Positions 1 through 9,579 are shown, numbered from the stretch's first letter. The stretch: 64,000 nt of DNA from Capnocytophaga sp. oral taxon 878 (GCF_002999135.1 NZ_CP027229.1:496001-560000), one strand, 5' to 3'. Translations and numbers: made by a program. Notes: generated by a model from the letters alone, not told the origin.

Positions 1-2936
1 TCTTCATCAGAAAGCTCAATTTCTAAGTTATTTTTGGTCTCTTCTTCGCTTAACTTGGTAGGTCGTTTAGCTAATAAACAGTTTAGTTGTTCTTCTTTTT
101 CGGTAACAATAGTACTATACCTAGCTATGGTTTCATTTAGTTCTTGTAGGGCTGTACGCTCTGTTTGTAACCATTCAATAGATTTACCTGTCCATAAAGG
201 TAATTGTTCTTTAGCAAACATTTCTTCTTTAGGATAATGAATAGCAATCCAATGATTAATACGTTCTGTTGATACTGCTATTATCTTTTTAGTTTTTTCC
301 TGATCATCTTTTAAGGATTCAATGCTCTTGTCATTGGCTGCGATTTGCAAAAGAATAGCGTTATAAATGTTTTGTGTATCAGTAACTTCAGCTTTTAGCT
401 TGTTTATTTGCTGTTCAAAGCTACTTTCTACTTCCTCAGCTTTTTTACCTTCTAATAACTTTTCTCGTTTAGTTGTTAGTGTTTTAAAAACTTGTTGCTC
501 TTCATTAAGTACAAATTTTTGTTCATCAAGGTCTTTTTTTAAAGTAGTTATTTCGGTATTTAGCTTAGTGTGTTCTCGTGTAATTACCTCTATAGCTTTT
601 TGGTACTTATCCAAAAGAGCCCAATGGTTTTCCCACATTTTTTGAGCTTCAGTTACTCTCTTTATAAAAGAAGTTAAGTTTTTATTCCAAAGAGAATTAA
701 TTTCCTCTGATAGCTCTATATTAGCTATTTTTTGATTGTTTTTTGCTATTTGTTGCTTAAAAATAGAAGTTTTATCAGCTAAAGTTTTAAGTGTTTCGCT
801 AAGAATTCTATATTTATTGAACAGATCTAAAAGAAAGTCTGTTGTTTGTTGTTCCTGTTGTACTCTCTCTATTTGTTGCCCTATATAGGCAGCTATATCT
901 TTTGCTGGGTATTGGCTAAAATATTTAGAGTTTCTTAATTCCTGTAATACTTTTTCAGCATTTGCTTTATCATTAATAATTTCTTTTTGTAAGGTATTAG
1001 AGTGTTGTAGCTGTTCTTTTAGTTGGGTTTCCTTAGTGGTAAGCTCTTTTTGTAGTTGTTCTAAAGTTTTTTTAGCTTTTAAATACTCTTCTTTTACAGT
1101 ATTAATTAGCAGTGTTGAAAAATCTTTATGAGCATTAGGATGTTCAATAGCTCCACATACAAGGCAAGGTTTTCCTTCTTCTAGCTGCTCACGCAATGCA
1201 ACTACATTGTTTGATTGTTCTAACTGAGTGCGTTGATAGATAACCTCAGCCATATCACAAGCTATTTGTGCTGATTGTGTTTTTGGTTGTAAAGCACTTA
1301 CTTCCTTTTCTAATTCTTTTATTTTTTTAACTAGTAGGGCTAGCTCTATATCTTTTTTTTCGATTTGCAGCAAGTAAGTTTCCCAGCATTCAGCAGTAGT
1401 CTTATCCTGTTGATAGTGTTGTAATAAAAAGCGCTCTTCTTGTCGTCTTTTGTTAAGGTTTGTTACTGAAATATTGTCATCTGATAACTCAGGTGTTTGT
1501 GAGGTTAAAGCTGTTAGTTGTGCTTCTATTTGGTGTTGGTTATGTTGGTTTTTATCTAACTCTTCTAATAATTGCTGTTGGTCTTCAGCAAGTTTAGTTA
1601 TCCATATTTTGCTATTATATAATTTCTCAGCATCTGTATTTGTTTGGCACCATATTTCTTCTTGTTTTATAAAAGCTTGCCCTGAAGAGAGGCGACTAGT
1701 AATCGTTGTTAAAGTTTCTTTTTTCTCCTCTAAACATTTTTCTTTATCAGCTATCTCTGTTTCTTTGGTATTTAGATTACGTGAAACTTCTTGCAGTTGT
1801 ACATCAAGGGCTTTAGCTTTTTCAATGGAAGGCTTTGCTTCAGAATAAGTGTTTTGTACAGTTATTAATTTATTTTCAGCAGAAGACTTTAGATTAAAAT
1901 GAGTAGCTTTCTCATGGGTCAAATATTCTTTTTCAGCCTCAGCTGTAGTAAGTTGTTTCTTTATATCATTAAGATGTTTATTTTCTCGCTCATAATCAGA
2001 AAAATCTGTCTTAATAGCTTGTGCTTGCTCTACTTTAGCAAGTAGTGCAAAACGTTCATACTGAGTTGTTTTCTCCTCAGAAGCCTTTTCTTTTCTCAAC
2101 TTAGCCTCTTCTAACTGATGTTGGTATAACTGCATGTCAGCGAACCATTGTTGTTGAGCTTTAAGGGTAGTAAGTTGTTTTTGTACTTGAACCAAAGATT
2201 CTTCATCTATTATAAGGTTTTCTTTAAGGCTATCAAGTTCATCCTTTGTGAGTAATTGAGTGTTGTTAAGTTGCACTTCAATCAGCTGAAGTTCATGCTG
2301 TTTTTCCTTGTTTATCTCATATATTTGCTTAGAAAGTTTACTATAAATTTCAGTACCAGTAAGTTTTTCTAAAATATCCGACCTTTTATCATCATTGGCT
2401 TTTAAGAAAGAAGTAAAGTCACCTTGTGCTAAAATGACTGACTTGGTAAACTCGTCAAATGAAAGTCCTATTAATGATTTAATTTTCTCTAATACTAAAG
2501 TTTTACGGTTTTCGGGGTATGGTTGGTTATCAGTAAGGCAAGTTAGCTGAAGCACCTCGTTCTGTATACTCCCGTTATGCTTGCCATGAGCACGCTTCAC
2601 CTGCCATTGAGCTTCGTATTCTTTATTATCTACCGCTAAAAATTGTACTTTAACATAACCTACTGTTGCTCCTTTGCGCAGTAGGTTTTTTACGTTATTT
2701 ACTTGTACTTCATTAGATCCATCAGCTATAAAAAGAGTACTTTTGGTAGCCGATAAGCGTGGTGTGTCGTTGTACAAAGCAAGGCATATAGCATCCAAAA
2801 TAGTTGATTTTCCTGCTCCTGTAGCCCCTGTAATAGCAAATAATCCTACTGATTTTAGAGGTTCACCCTCTAAATCTAAAGTAAAAGGTCCTTCTATTGA
2901 GGCTATATTGTGAAGTGTAACAGAGAGAATTTTCAT
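1..2936 (-). CDS. sbcC: Exonuclease subunit SbcC, N-terminal part (runs off the left edge)
   Basis: SbcC/Rad50-type ATPase of the SbcCD nuclease, which opens DNA hairpins and processes double-strand ends. The ATG is at 2936 and the frame stays open to base 1, about 978 codons. The N-terminus has a P-loop, GATGAGKST, at about residues 38-46. A long region rich in Glu, Lys and Gln, as in coiled coils, follows. A zinc-hook motif C-L-V-C lies at residues 591 and 594, followed by G-A-I-E-H-P. The hook position suggests a full length near 1,200 residues, so the second coiled-coil arm and the Walker B lobe lie outside the window. The nuclease partner sbcD is not seen. The terminator of rpmE2 separates the two genes. 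Confidence 0.93.
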   Translation of the reverse strand, partial: MKILSVTLHNIASIEGPFTLDLEGEPLKSVGLFAITGATGAGKSTILDAICLALYNDTPRLSATKSTLFIADGSNEVQVNNVKNLLRKGATVGYVKVQFLAVDNKEYEAQWQVKRAHGKHNGSIQNEVLQLTCLTDNQPYPENRKTLVLEKIKSLIGLSFDEFTKSVILAQGDFTSFLKANDDKRSDILEKLTGTEIYSKLSKQIYEINKEKQHELQLIEVQLNNTQLLTKDELDSLKENLIIDEESLVQVQKQLTTLKAQQQWFADMQLYQHQLEEAKLRKEKASEEKTTQYERFALLAKVEQAQAIKTDFSDYERENKHLNDIKKQLTTAEAEKEYLTHEKATHFNLKSSAENKLITVQNTYSEAKPSIEKAKALDVQLQEVSRNLNTKETEIADKEKCLEEKKETLTTITSRLSSGQAFIKQEEIWCQTNTDAEKLYNSKIWITKLAEDQQQLLEELDKNQHNQHQIEAQLTALTSQTPELSDDNISVTNLNKRRQEERFLLQHYQQDKTTAECWETYLLQIEKKDIELALLVKKIKELEKEVSALQPKTQSAQIACDMAEVIYQRTQLEQSNNVVALREQLEEGKPCLVCGAIEHPNAHKDFSTLLINTVKEEYLKAKKTLEQLQKELTTKETQLKEQLQHSNTLQKEIINDKANAEKVLQELRNSKYFSQYPAKDIAAYIGQQIERVQQEQQTTDFLLDLFNKYRILSETLKTLADKTSIFKQQIAKNNQKIANIELSEEINSLWNKNLTSFIKRVTEAQKMWENHWALLDKYQKAIEVITREHTKLNTEITTLKKDLDEQKFVLNEEQQVFKTLTTKREKLLEGKKAEEVESSFEQQINKLKAEVTDTQNIYNAILLQIAANDKSIESLKDDQEKTKKIIAVSTERINHWIAIHYPKEEMFAKEQLPLWTGKSIEWLQTERTALQELNETIARYSTIVTEKEEQLNCLLAKRPTKLSEEETKNNLEIELSDE

Positions 2937-2965
2937 AAGGTTAAGTTGTATGCTAATTTATTAAT

Positions 2966-2991
2966 TAAAAAAACCTCCTAAAAAGGAGGCT
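2966..2991 (-). terminator. Rho-independent terminator after rpmE2
   Basis: On the minus strand a CCTCC/GGAGG stem with a short T-rich loop is followed by a run of seven Ts. It sits 10 bases past the rpmE2 stop codon and upstream of sbcC. Confidence 0.85.
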
Positions 2992-2998
2992 TTCTTTA

Positions 2999-3250
2999 CT
3001 ATTTTTGAAACTTAGCGTATTTGCTTTTGAATTTATCAATACGTCCGGCTGTATCAATAAGTTTAGCTTTACCAGTGTAGTATGGGTGAGAAGTACGTGA
3101 AATCTCCAATTTCACTAATGGATACTCAACCCCTTCTACTTCGATAGTTTCTTTAGTTTCAACGGTAGACTTTGTGATGAAGATATCGTCGTTAGACATA
3201 TCTTTGAAAGCCACCAAACGATAAGATTCTGGGTGAATTTCTTTTTTCAT
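2999..3250 (-). CDS. rpmE2: 50S ribosomal protein L31 type B
   Basis: An 83-residue ribosomal protein of the large subunit. It starts [17 protein letters not shown] and carries the typical [12 protein letters not shown] segment followed by a basic tail. It has no cysteine, so it is the zinc-independent type B (C-minus) form rather than the CxxC zinc-binding type A. It is monocistronic: a Bacteroidota promoter lies upstream and a strong terminator immediately downstream. In other bacteria the type B form is often made under zinc limitation, but no Zur-like operator was recognised here, so constitutive use is equally possible. Confidence 0.95.
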   Translation of the reverse strand: MKKEIHPESYRLVAFKDMSNDDIFITKSTVETKETIEVEGVEYPLVKLEISRTSHPYYTGKAKLIDTAGRIDKFKSKYAKFQK

Positions 3251-3288
3251 TGCAATGTTTGTTCTTTTATTACGTAATTTTCAGGGCG

Positions 3289-3318
3289 CAAAAGTACAAC
3301 TTTTTTTTGAATTGACAA
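3289..3318 (-). promoter_or_regulatory. Bacteroidota-type promoter of rpmE2
   Basis: Read on the minus strand, TTG (3316-3318) is followed after 19 bp by TACTTTTG (3289-3296), matching TAnnTTTG. It lies about 40 bp before the rpmE2 ATG. Confidence 0.8.
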
Positions 3319-3584
3319 GTTTTTTATCCTTAAAAAACAGAAATAAGTAATGAAGTTATTGTTTATCAGTTATTTAAATATTACTTTTTAGGTAAACTAT
3401 CGAGGTGTTGTACGGGTGAAAATCTTTTTATTATCGTCAATTAATACGAAAAACTATTCTTGACTTGTTTTGTAGGTATTTGATATGTCTATCCCATTTA
3501 CTAATAATTTTTCAATGAGTCTCTATAAGATATCTCCAGATGAAAAATTATAGAGATATGAATGATAGTTTTATATATTTTGTG
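3319..3584. other. Spacer between rpmE2 and the cyclotransferase gene
   Basis: AT-rich non-coding DNA. The only structure seen is an inverted repeat CTCTATAA (3521-3528) / TTATAGAG (3548-3555). It lies just past the stop codon of the lipoprotein gene and may act as a weak terminator, though its T-tract is poor. Confidence 0.5.
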
Positions 3585-4637
3585 TTATTGTTTTTCAAAA
3601 AACTCTACTTCAAAAATCTTACTCCAGTTTTTTCCTGTGATAAAAAAAGTTTTCCTCCCTGTGTGGTAGGCTATGCCGTTTAGTACATCTACATCAGGAG
3701 TTTTTTCTACTTTTTCTTTTAAGCCACGTACATCTACTACTCCCTCAATAGCTCCATTTAGTGGATTGATAATCATAATGCCATCTTTTAAAAAGGTGTT
3801 GGCATAAATTTTACCATTAGCAAATTCTAATTCGTTTGCATAGGTATAGAGTGATTTGTCAGTGCATAGTTGTAGGCTATCTATTTCGGCAAAGGTTTCA
3901 GGATGTAGTAGCCAAATTTTTTCAGTTCCATCACTCTTGTAAAGTTTATTATTGCCATTATGGCATAAACCCCAACCTTCTTTACTTTTGTTGTAATCAA
4001 AGTTTTTCTGTAGATTTAAGTCTTTATCATATACTAATCCAACTTTTTCTCGCCATGTAAGTTGCAAAATTTGTCCTCTAAAAACAGTAGCTCCTTCGCC
4101 AAAGAAACTAGGGGCTAAGGATACTTTTTTGTAAGTTTCACCTGTAAAAGGATTCCATTTTCGTATACTTGATTCGTTATATTGTCCAGTGCTTTCTACC
4201 AAAGTATCACCTATAAACTCTAAACCTTGTGTATAGGCTTGCTTGTCGTGAGGATATTCATTAATAATTTTGTAGTCATAAAGTTTAGGAGGTGTAGAGG
4301 CTAAAAGAAGTAATGTTCTTTTAGCAGTGTACTGTTTTCCTGTAGTAGTGTGTACAGTTACTGCTAAGTGTTGCTTTCCTAACAGTACACTATCTAAAAT
4401 TATAGTATCACCTATAGCAGGTAGCACACGTTGGTGTAACCTATAACTTACGTTTTGTATAGCTTCATCAAAACGTGGGTATACTACTTTTACTTGTAAT
4501 GTATCGCCTAAGTGGTATTCTTTCTTTTTGGGTGAAATATCAATACTAAAGAGCTCTTGTTGGGTAGTACTAGTGCTATTGCAAGCTACTATTACTAAGT
4601 TAAGAACTATGAAAGGTAATAAATGATATATTTTCAT
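3585..4637 (-). CDS. Glutamine cyclotransferase-family lipoprotein
   Basis: A 350-residue predicted lipoprotein. The signal sequence MKIYHLLPFIVLNLVIVAC has a lipobox with Cys19. About 100 residues of beta-rich sequence are followed from about residue 115 by a domain of the plant/bacterial glutamine (glutaminyl-peptide) cyclotransferase family, with segments such as YPHDKQAYTQGLEF, VSLAPSFFGEGATVF and YANELEFANGKIYANTF. The family forms a five-bladed beta-propeller that converts N-terminal Gln to pyroglutamate on exported proteins, so the inferred site is the periplasm or outer membrane. The start codon overlaps the truB-fusion stop by one base (TAATG), so the genes are translationally coupled. 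Confidence 0.88.
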   Translation of the reverse strand: MKIYHLLPFIVLNLVIVACNSTSTTQQELFSIDISPKKKEYHLGDTLQVKVVYPRFDEAIQNVSYRLHQRVLPAIGDTIILDSVLLGKQHLAVTVHTTTGKQYTAKRTLLLLASTPPKLYDYKIINEYPHDKQAYTQGLEFIGDTLVESTGQYNESSIRKWNPFTGETYKKVSLAPSFFGEGATVFRGQILQLTWREKVGLVYDKDLNLQKNFDYNKSKEGWGLCHNGNNKLYKSDGTEKIWLLHPETFAEIDSLQLCTDKSLYTYANELEFANGKIYANTFLKDGIMIINPLNGAIEGVVDVRGLKEKVEKTPDVDVLNGIAYHTGRKTFFITGKNWSKIFEVEFFEKQ

Positions 4638-6133
4638 TATCTTTTGCTTTTAAAAATATAAGTAATAGTGCCTATTTGCTCTTTTTTGCCCATCAGAATG
4701 CTAAATTTAGCTCTTTGGGCATATTGTAAAGAGTTTTCTATTAGGCAGTCATCAGTAGTAGTAGTGTTTTCTTTGTTTATAGTAGCTTTAGTAACATTCC
4801 CTGCCTCATTTACAACTATATTAACTACTATTTGTCCTTCGTGTTCACAAGTAAATACAGGGTTGGGTATGTTACCGTTTCTGCCTTCTAATGCATATTT
4901 TACTAAGGTGTGTTTGTTTACTTTATTGCTAACCAAAGGGGGAGTTTGGCTTTCGGGTAAAGGTATGTTATTAATTACTAAATTGCTTGTACTATTAGGG
5001 CTGTTAAGTAATGTTTCTTGGGCAGCTACCATTTCCTTAGCCTCGCGCTCTGCCATTAGCTCGTCCAAAGTCTTAATTTCAGCCGAATGTTGTAAGTGCA
5101 AATCAGCTTGGTTGTAAGCATTAGTGGTGAGTGGAGTAGAGGGATGGGTAGCTTCTCCCTTCTGATTGTTGTCTGAAACCTCAGTGAGATCAGTAGGGGT
5201 ATAAGGCAAATCACTTGGGTCAAGTGCCATTTCAATGTATATTTCATTACTTTTGTTAGGCAACTGCATAGCCGTAATAGCAATAAAAGTACCAAAAAGA
5301 ACTAATAAAGTAAGTGCGATAGCTTTGTCAGTACGGCTAAACATTTGTGAAAAGTACTTCCATTCAGTAGCTAAACTACTCTTTTTTTTTACAGGTTTTT
5401 GCACTATAGTAGTAAGAATAATAGGAGATTGTTTCCGTATATCGGGTATATGTTTAGTTACAAAGTCATCCGGACTTGTAGCATTATCTACCGAATAGTC
5501 CCCTATTTTAGTACGTCTTAAAGCAGATAGATATGCTCCTGAACCTAAAGCCTTGCCAAAATCGTGAGCAAGAGAACGTATATAAGTGCCTTTACTGCAT
5601 TCTACTTCAAAATGTAAGTTTGGGAACTCGCTTATATCTAAATTGAAACTATGAATATATATAGTACGTTGCGGAACTTCTATGGCTTCTCCTTCACGAG
5701 CAAATTCATACAAACGTTTACCTTCTTTTTTTATAGCCGAGAATACAGGCGGTGTTTGTATTAACTCACCTAGAAATTGCTGGCGTATTTGTTCAATAAG
5801 TTCGGGGGTAATATGATCGGTAGGGTAGTGGGCATCTACAGCGGTTTCCATATCGTATGAAGGCGTGCTTGCCCCTACTGTAATAGTGCCCGTATAAGTT
5901 TTAGGGGCATCTTGTATTTCAGTAATTTTTTTTGTGAACTTACCCGTGCATATTACCAATAAACCCGAAGCCAAAGGGTCTAACGTGCCGGCGTGCCCTA
6001 TTTTTATCTTTTTCTGTTTGTAATTCTTAATGATAGCCCACTTTATCTTATTTACTGCCTGAAAAGACGACCATTCCAGTGGTTTATCAATAAGTAATAT
6101 ACGCCCTTCCTTAAATTCTTCAGCTGTAATCAT
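4637..6133 (-). CDS. truB: TruB tRNA pseudouridine-55 synthase fused to a TonB-like membrane domain
   Basis: A 498-residue fusion. Residues 1 to about 230 are a complete short TruB without a PUA domain: the catalytic-loop motif GHAGTLDPLASG has the nucleophile Asp52, and TYTGTITVGAST and GTYIRSLAHDFG are also present. It would make pseudouridine 55 in tRNA. After a basic linker there is one hydrophobic helix (about 271-288), a polar stretch to about 405 and a TonB/TonB-like C-terminal fold (about 412-495, including GQIVVNIVVNEAGNV). The second half resembles the energy-transducer-TonB-type proteins of Flavobacteriia. No stop codon separates the parts. An internal start for the second part, such as Met264, cannot be excluded. 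It overlaps the downstream gene by one base. Confidence 0.88.
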   Translation of the reverse strand: MITAEEFKEGRILLIDKPLEWSSFQAVNKIKWAIIKNYKQKKIKIGHAGTLDPLASGLLVICTGKFTKKITEIQDAPKTYTGTITVGASTPSYDMETAVDAHYPTDHITPELIEQIRQQFLGELIQTPPVFSAIKKEGKRLYEFAREGEAIEVPQRTIYIHSFNLDISEFPNLHFEVECSKGTYIRSLAHDFGKALGSGAYLSALRRTKIGDYSVDNATSPDDFVTKHIPDIRKQSPIILTTIVQKPVKKKSSLATEWKYFSQMFSRTDKAIALTLLVLFGTFIAITAMQLPNKSNEIYIEMALDPSDLPYTPTDLTEVSDNNQKGEATHPSTPLTTNAYNQADLHLQHSAEIKTLDELMAEREAKEMVAAQETLLNSPNSTSNLVINNIPLPESQTPPLVSNKVNKHTLVKYALEGRNGNIPNPVFTCEHEGQIVVNIVVNEAGNVTKATINKENTTTTDDCLIENSLQYAQRAKFSILMGKKEQIGTITYIFKSKR

Positions 6134-6173
6134 ATTATAAGCAAATTAGTAAATTAGCTAATTGATAAATTAG

Positions 6174-6818
6174 CTAATTTCCGTAGTATTTCTCTCCTAT
6201 TTTTATTTTCTCTCTGCCATTAGCTAAGCGCCATTTGTTGGTATCGCGTAATGAGAAAGCACAACCACAATATTCTTGCATATAAAAACGTTCATTTTTA
6301 CAGATTTCCATATTGCAGGCAGAGCCTCCATTCTTGCGCCAATTGTAATCCCAATAAGTTAAGCCTTCGTATTTATCAGCGGCATTTTTACCTGCCCCAT
6401 TCACTTGGTTAAGATCTTTCCAGCGTGATATACCCAATGAAGTAGCTATTGTATCAAAACCATTTTCATAGGCATATAAAGCAGTGCGCTCCATACGCAT
6501 ATCAAAACACATTGCACAACGGCTTCCTCGTTCAGGTTCAAACTCCATTCCTTTGGCACGAGCATACCAATTGTCTGTATCATATTCTGCATCCACTATA
6601 GGTACACCACATTTTTCGGCAAAACGAATATTTTCATCTTTCCTAATCTCATATTCCTTTTTAGGGTGAATGTTAGGGTTGTAAAAAAAGATAGTAAAGT
6701 CTATTCCCGAAGCCTGTATTGATTGTATAATAGAGCCCGAACAAGGTGCACAGCAAGTATGCAACAATAATTTCTTACCATTGTTGGGCAGTATAAGGTT
6801 CTTATGTACTAATTCCAT
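6174..6818 (-). CDS. queH: Epoxyqueuosine reductase QueH
   Basis: A 214-residue protein of the QueH (formerly DUF208) family, the non-QueG enzyme for the last step of queuosine formation in tRNA. Cysteines expected for the metal and Fe-S sites are visible: HTCCAPCS (Cys22, 23, 26), SRCAMCF (Cys101, 104), then Cys168, Cys173, Cys184 and Cys186 near the C-terminus. The motif [16 protein letters not shown] is typical. The ATG at 6818 fits the family start. Tgt, which inserts the queuine precursor, is encoded at 49.4-50.5 kb in the same window. Confidence 0.95.
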   Translation of the reverse strand: MELVHKNLILPNNGKKLLLHTCCAPCSGSIIQSIQASGIDFTIFFYNPNIHPKKEYEIRKDENIRFAEKCGVPIVDAEYDTDNWYARAKGMEFEPERGSRCAMCFDMRMERTALYAYENGFDTIATSLGISRWKDLNQVNGAGKNAADKYEGLTYWDYNWRKNGGSACNMEICKNERFYMQEYCGCAFSLRDTNKWRLANGREKIKIGEKYYGN

Positions 6819-6889
6819 TTTTCTTTAAAATCTTATGCTATTTGTGTTGTTGGTCAGGTTGTTTTATGCAGCGGGTATCTCTCATATAC

Positions 6890-7690
6890 TTAGTGCCTTA
6901 TACCTATTAATTCTTTTGCTTTTAAAGCTGCTACTTCAGCAAAATCTTCTCCTTTGCTAGCGTATATAATACCTCGTGACGAGTTGATAAGCAGTCCATA
7001 TATATCGTTTAGTCCATACTTACACACCTCTTCCAAGCTGCCTCCTTGCGCTCCTACACCGGGTACTAACAAAAAGTGCTGAGGTACTATCTCTCGTATT
7101 TCTTTTAAGAATTCTGCTTTAGTAGCTCCTACCACGTACATAAGGTTTTCACTGTTTTGCCAAGTAAGTGAGGTACGCAATACTTTCTTGTATAACTCTT
7201 CATCAGCTATTTTTTGTGTTTGAAAGTCAAAAGCTCCCTCATTTGAGGTTAGTGCTAATAAAATGGTATGCTTATCCTTAAATGCCAAAAAAGGTTCTAC
7301 CGAATCCTTTCCCATATAAGGAGCAACAGTAACACTATCAAAATCCATTTCTTCAAAAAAAGCTTTGGCATACATAGTTGATGTATTACCTATATCTCCT
7401 CTTTTAGCATCAGCAATAGTAAAGATATCAGGGTGATTGCTATTCAAGTACTCAATTGTTTTTTTAAGAGCACGCCACCCTTTTTCTCCTTGTACTTCAT
7501 AAAAGGCCGTATTAGGTTTATAAGCCACAGCATAAGGGTGTGTAGCCTCAATAATAGCCTTGTTAAAAGCAAAAATAGGATCTTCTTCCTTCAGTAGGTG
7601 AGGGGGTATTTTAGTTATATCGGTGTCTAAGCCTACGCATAATAATGATTGCTTAGTGCGTATTTGTTCGGTAAGCTGTTTAGTAGTCAT
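6890..7690 (-). CDS. pyrF: Orotidine 5'-phosphate decarboxylase
   Basis: Decarboxylates OMP to UMP in pyrimidine synthesis. This is the class II form, with LLCVGLDTD near the start, the catalytic-site motif [12 protein letters not shown] and the phosphate-binding [10 protein letters not shown] chose the ATG at 7690 (266 residues). A TTG at 7699 would add three residues and deepen the overlap with the preceding gene. Even from 7690 it overlaps the stop of the small acidic gene by 11 bp, so it belongs to the coupled run DUF1444-sirtuin-acidic protein-pyrF. Confidence 0.95.
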   Translation of the reverse strand: MTTKQLTEQIRTKQSLLCVGLDTDITKIPPHLLKEEDPIFAFNKAIIEATHPYAVAYKPNTAFYEVQGEKGWRALKKTIEYLNSNHPDIFTIADAKRGDIGNTSTMYAKAFFEEMDFDSVTVAPYMGKDSVEPFLAFKDKHTILLALTSNEGAFDFQTQKIADEELYKKVLRTSLTWQNSENLMYVVGATKAEFLKEIREIVPQHFLLVPGVGAQGGSLEEVCKYGLNDIYGLLINSSRGIIYASKGEDFAEVAALKAKELIGIRH

Positions 7691-7919
7691 TTTCTTCAAT
7701 ACGGGTTATTTCGCGTTCATAAAAAGCAAGAGCTTCCTCTATCAGGTTCTCACTTTCAGCTTCTAATTCTTTAGTATCCTCTTCATCAAACTCTTCTAAC
7801 CATTCTACTTCATCGGTTTCTAAGTTCATTACAAAACGCGGATACTCCAAATGTACCACAAACATCGCATCAGGCATATCGGTGTTATCACCTAATATAA
7901 ATTTGGGAAAATTACTCAT
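7680..7919 (-). CDS. Small acidic protein of unknown function
   Basis: 79 residues, strongly acidic, especially the stretch about 35-60 rich in Glu and Asp ([20 protein letters not shown]). The N-terminal third has a beta-like pattern ([18 protein letters not shown]). I do not recognise a family. It overlaps the sirtuin stop by four bases (ATGA) and its end overlaps pyrF by 11 bp, so it is very likely translated. The context gives no clear role. Confidence 0.8.
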   Translation of the reverse strand: MSNFPKFILGDNTDMPDAMFVVHLEYPRFVMNLETDEVEWLEEFDEEDTKELEAESENLIEEALAFYEREITRIEENDY

Positions 7920-8608
7920 TTTAGTTCTTTTATTAGTTCAATAGCTTTCGCTACCCCTCTCGAGGCAACATCTTTTATTACAGTAATATTATTTTTACTA
8001 TCAATGCTAGGGCGTGGATCTACATAATATATGGGAGTTCCCTCCTTAGCACAGTTCATTAGTCCAGCAGCAGGGTATACTTGTAGTGAAGTGCCTATTA
8101 TCACTACTATATCAGCACTTTCTACCTCCTCAGCAGCCTTACCTATCATTGGTACATCTTCGCCAAACCATACTATGTGAGGGCGCAGTTGTACTCCAGT
8201 AGGGCTCATATCGCCTACTTTAATATCTTCCTTGCAGTCATACAATGTATAAGAGTCATCTACACTGCGCATTTTTAGTAGTTCACCGTGTAGGTGAATA
8301 ATATGATGGCTACCGGCACGCTCATGCAGGTCATCTACATTTTGGGTGATTACTACTACTTCATAATCTTTTTCCAATTCTGCCAATAAGCGGTGTGCAG
8401 GGTTAGGTTCTACTTCTTTAAGCTGTCTCCGAAGTTTGTTATAGAAATTCAATACTAACTCTGGGTCTTTCTCAAATCCGTAGGGGGTTGCTACTTGTTC
8501 TACATCATGCCCTTCCCATAATCCATTAGCATCTCGAAAGGTTTTTACCCCACTTTCAGCACTAATACCGGCACCCGTTAGTACAGCTATTTTCTTCTTT
8601 TTCATCAT
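7916..8608 (-). CDS. cobB: Sir2-family NAD-dependent protein deacylase
   Basis: A 230-residue sirtuin. It has the NAD-binding GAGISAESGVKTFRDANGLW, the TQNVDDLHERAG segment with Asn90, the catalytic His107 in HLHGEL, and the late GTSLQVYPAAGL motif. It removes acyl groups from protein lysines using NAD. The zinc module is degenerate: only one cysteine (YDCKED) lies where two CxxC pairs are usual. The start ATGATG overlaps the DUF1444 stop by four bases, and the downstream acidic gene overlaps by four bases. The symbol is assigned by family, not by orthology. Confidence 0.92.
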   Translation of the reverse strand: MMKKKKIAVLTGAGISAESGVKTFRDANGLWEGHDVEQVATPYGFEKDPELVLNFYNKLRRQLKEVEPNPAHRLLAELEKDYEVVVITQNVDDLHERAGSHHIIHLHGELLKMRSVDDSYTLYDCKEDIKVGDMSPTGVQLRPHIVWFGEDVPMIGKAAEEVESADIVVIIGTSLQVYPAAGLMNCAKEGTPIYYVDPRPSIDSKNNITVIKDVASRGVAKAIELIKELK

Positions 8609-9390
8609 AACACCTCAAATTTTCCGTTTCTAAACACGAACATCTTATCGCTTATAATGTGATTACTACTTTTGTACACCTCATCAATAATATTTTGTAA
8701 CTCTGCCATCCCTTCAGTGTCTTCGCTACCACATACTGCCAATACATTACGCGCTGGTATACCTATTACAATCTCTCCTTCCACAGGAAAATTCTCTTTT
8801 GTCCAGATATCAGTAAGCAGAATCAAGCTTGCTTCATAGTTATCATCAGCCACCAAAAAAATAAGGTGTTCATCCTGTTGTGCTTGCACTTCAAGGGTGT
8901 TAGCAAGGTTGTCTAGCGCTATTTCGTGTAGTTCCTCATCGGTAATATCTAGTGCCTCAAAATCATCATCTTGCAGTGATTGTATACTGCTACCTCTGTC
9001 AATACCATAAAATACAAAAAGCTCACTATTATAAGGCACATATTTCATTTGTAGCTTGCCTCCATTGGGCATAACCTTTTCTACTTGCCTAATGTACTCC
9101 TTGTCTTTAATCATCGGAAAAATCTGCTCTATAATAGGCTTCTCCTCATGTTTGTACATTGCGTATAGAGGCTGAATATAACGTGTTAAAATTTCGTTTA
9201 GCTCATTAGGGTGTGTAAGATACTCATTATAGCAATTGTCCAAAAAATGCTTTATTTCCTTCTCATTATCAGGAATAAAGCTACTAACCTCTAAAGGTGC
9301 CGATGACTGTATTTTAATAGTAGGAAACTCTTCTTTAAGTACCTCAATGTATATATCGGTAAATTCTTGTTCGTTAATCAGATTTGTCAT
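8605..9390 (-). CDS. DUF1444 (YtpQ-like) family protein
   Basis: A 261-residue cytosolic protein with no signal peptide or membrane helix, similar to the DUF1444 family (Bacillus YtpQ). Features include an N-terminal helix-rich part with YIQPLYAMYKHEE, a central FVFYGIDRGSSIQSL, and a C-terminal beta-rich half with IVIGIPARNVLAVCGSED. Function is unknown. It is the first gene of the coupled minus-strand run that continues with the sirtuin, a small acidic protein and pyrF. A stretch of about 190 bp separates it from the HU terminator. Confidence 0.8.
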   Translation of the reverse strand: MTNLINEQEFTDIYIEVLKEEFPTIKIQSSAPLEVSSFIPDNEKEIKHFLDNCYNEYLTHPNELNEILTRYIQPLYAMYKHEEKPIIEQIFPMIKDKEYIRQVEKVMPNGGKLQMKYVPYNSELFVFYGIDRGSSIQSLQDDDFEALDITDEELHEIALDNLANTLEVQAQQDEHLIFLVADDNYEASLILLTDIWTKENFPVEGEIVIGIPARNVLAVCGSEDTEGMAELQNIIDEVYKSSNHIISDKMFVFRNGKFEVL

Positions 9391-9533
9391 AATAATTTAG
9401 TTGTATATTGTTAATCATTAGTTGTGGTTGTTTATATCACAAACCTTATCTATCATAACTTTCAATGAAGAATAAACATAGTCAGCAAATTTAACCTAGC
9501 CGAATGTATATTAATGAACAAAAAAATAGGAAT

Positions 9534-9570
9534 AAAAAAGCCTCTTTTTTTAGAAAGAGGCTTTTTTTGT
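9534..9570 (-). terminator. Terminator after the HU gene
   Basis: Stem GCCTCTTT/AAAGAGGC with T runs on both sides, so it could work in either direction. It lies about 10 bp past the HU stop on the minus strand. Confidence 0.85.
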
Positions 9571-9579
9571 AAGATACAA

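Noticed and set aside
34..645. Plus-strand ORFs over the first kilobases
   Set aside because: They are antisense to the continuous SbcC frame on the minus strand.
3521..3555. Hairpin CTCTATAA/TTATAGAG as a firm terminator
   Set aside because: The stem is AT-rich and short, and the T-tract is weak; mentioned only as a possibility in the spacer entry.
6147..6181. AATTAGCTAATT palindromes after truB, similar to 58601-58618
   Set aside because: Short AT-only palindromes are expected by chance in this AT-rich DNA, and the second sits inside a promoter spacer.
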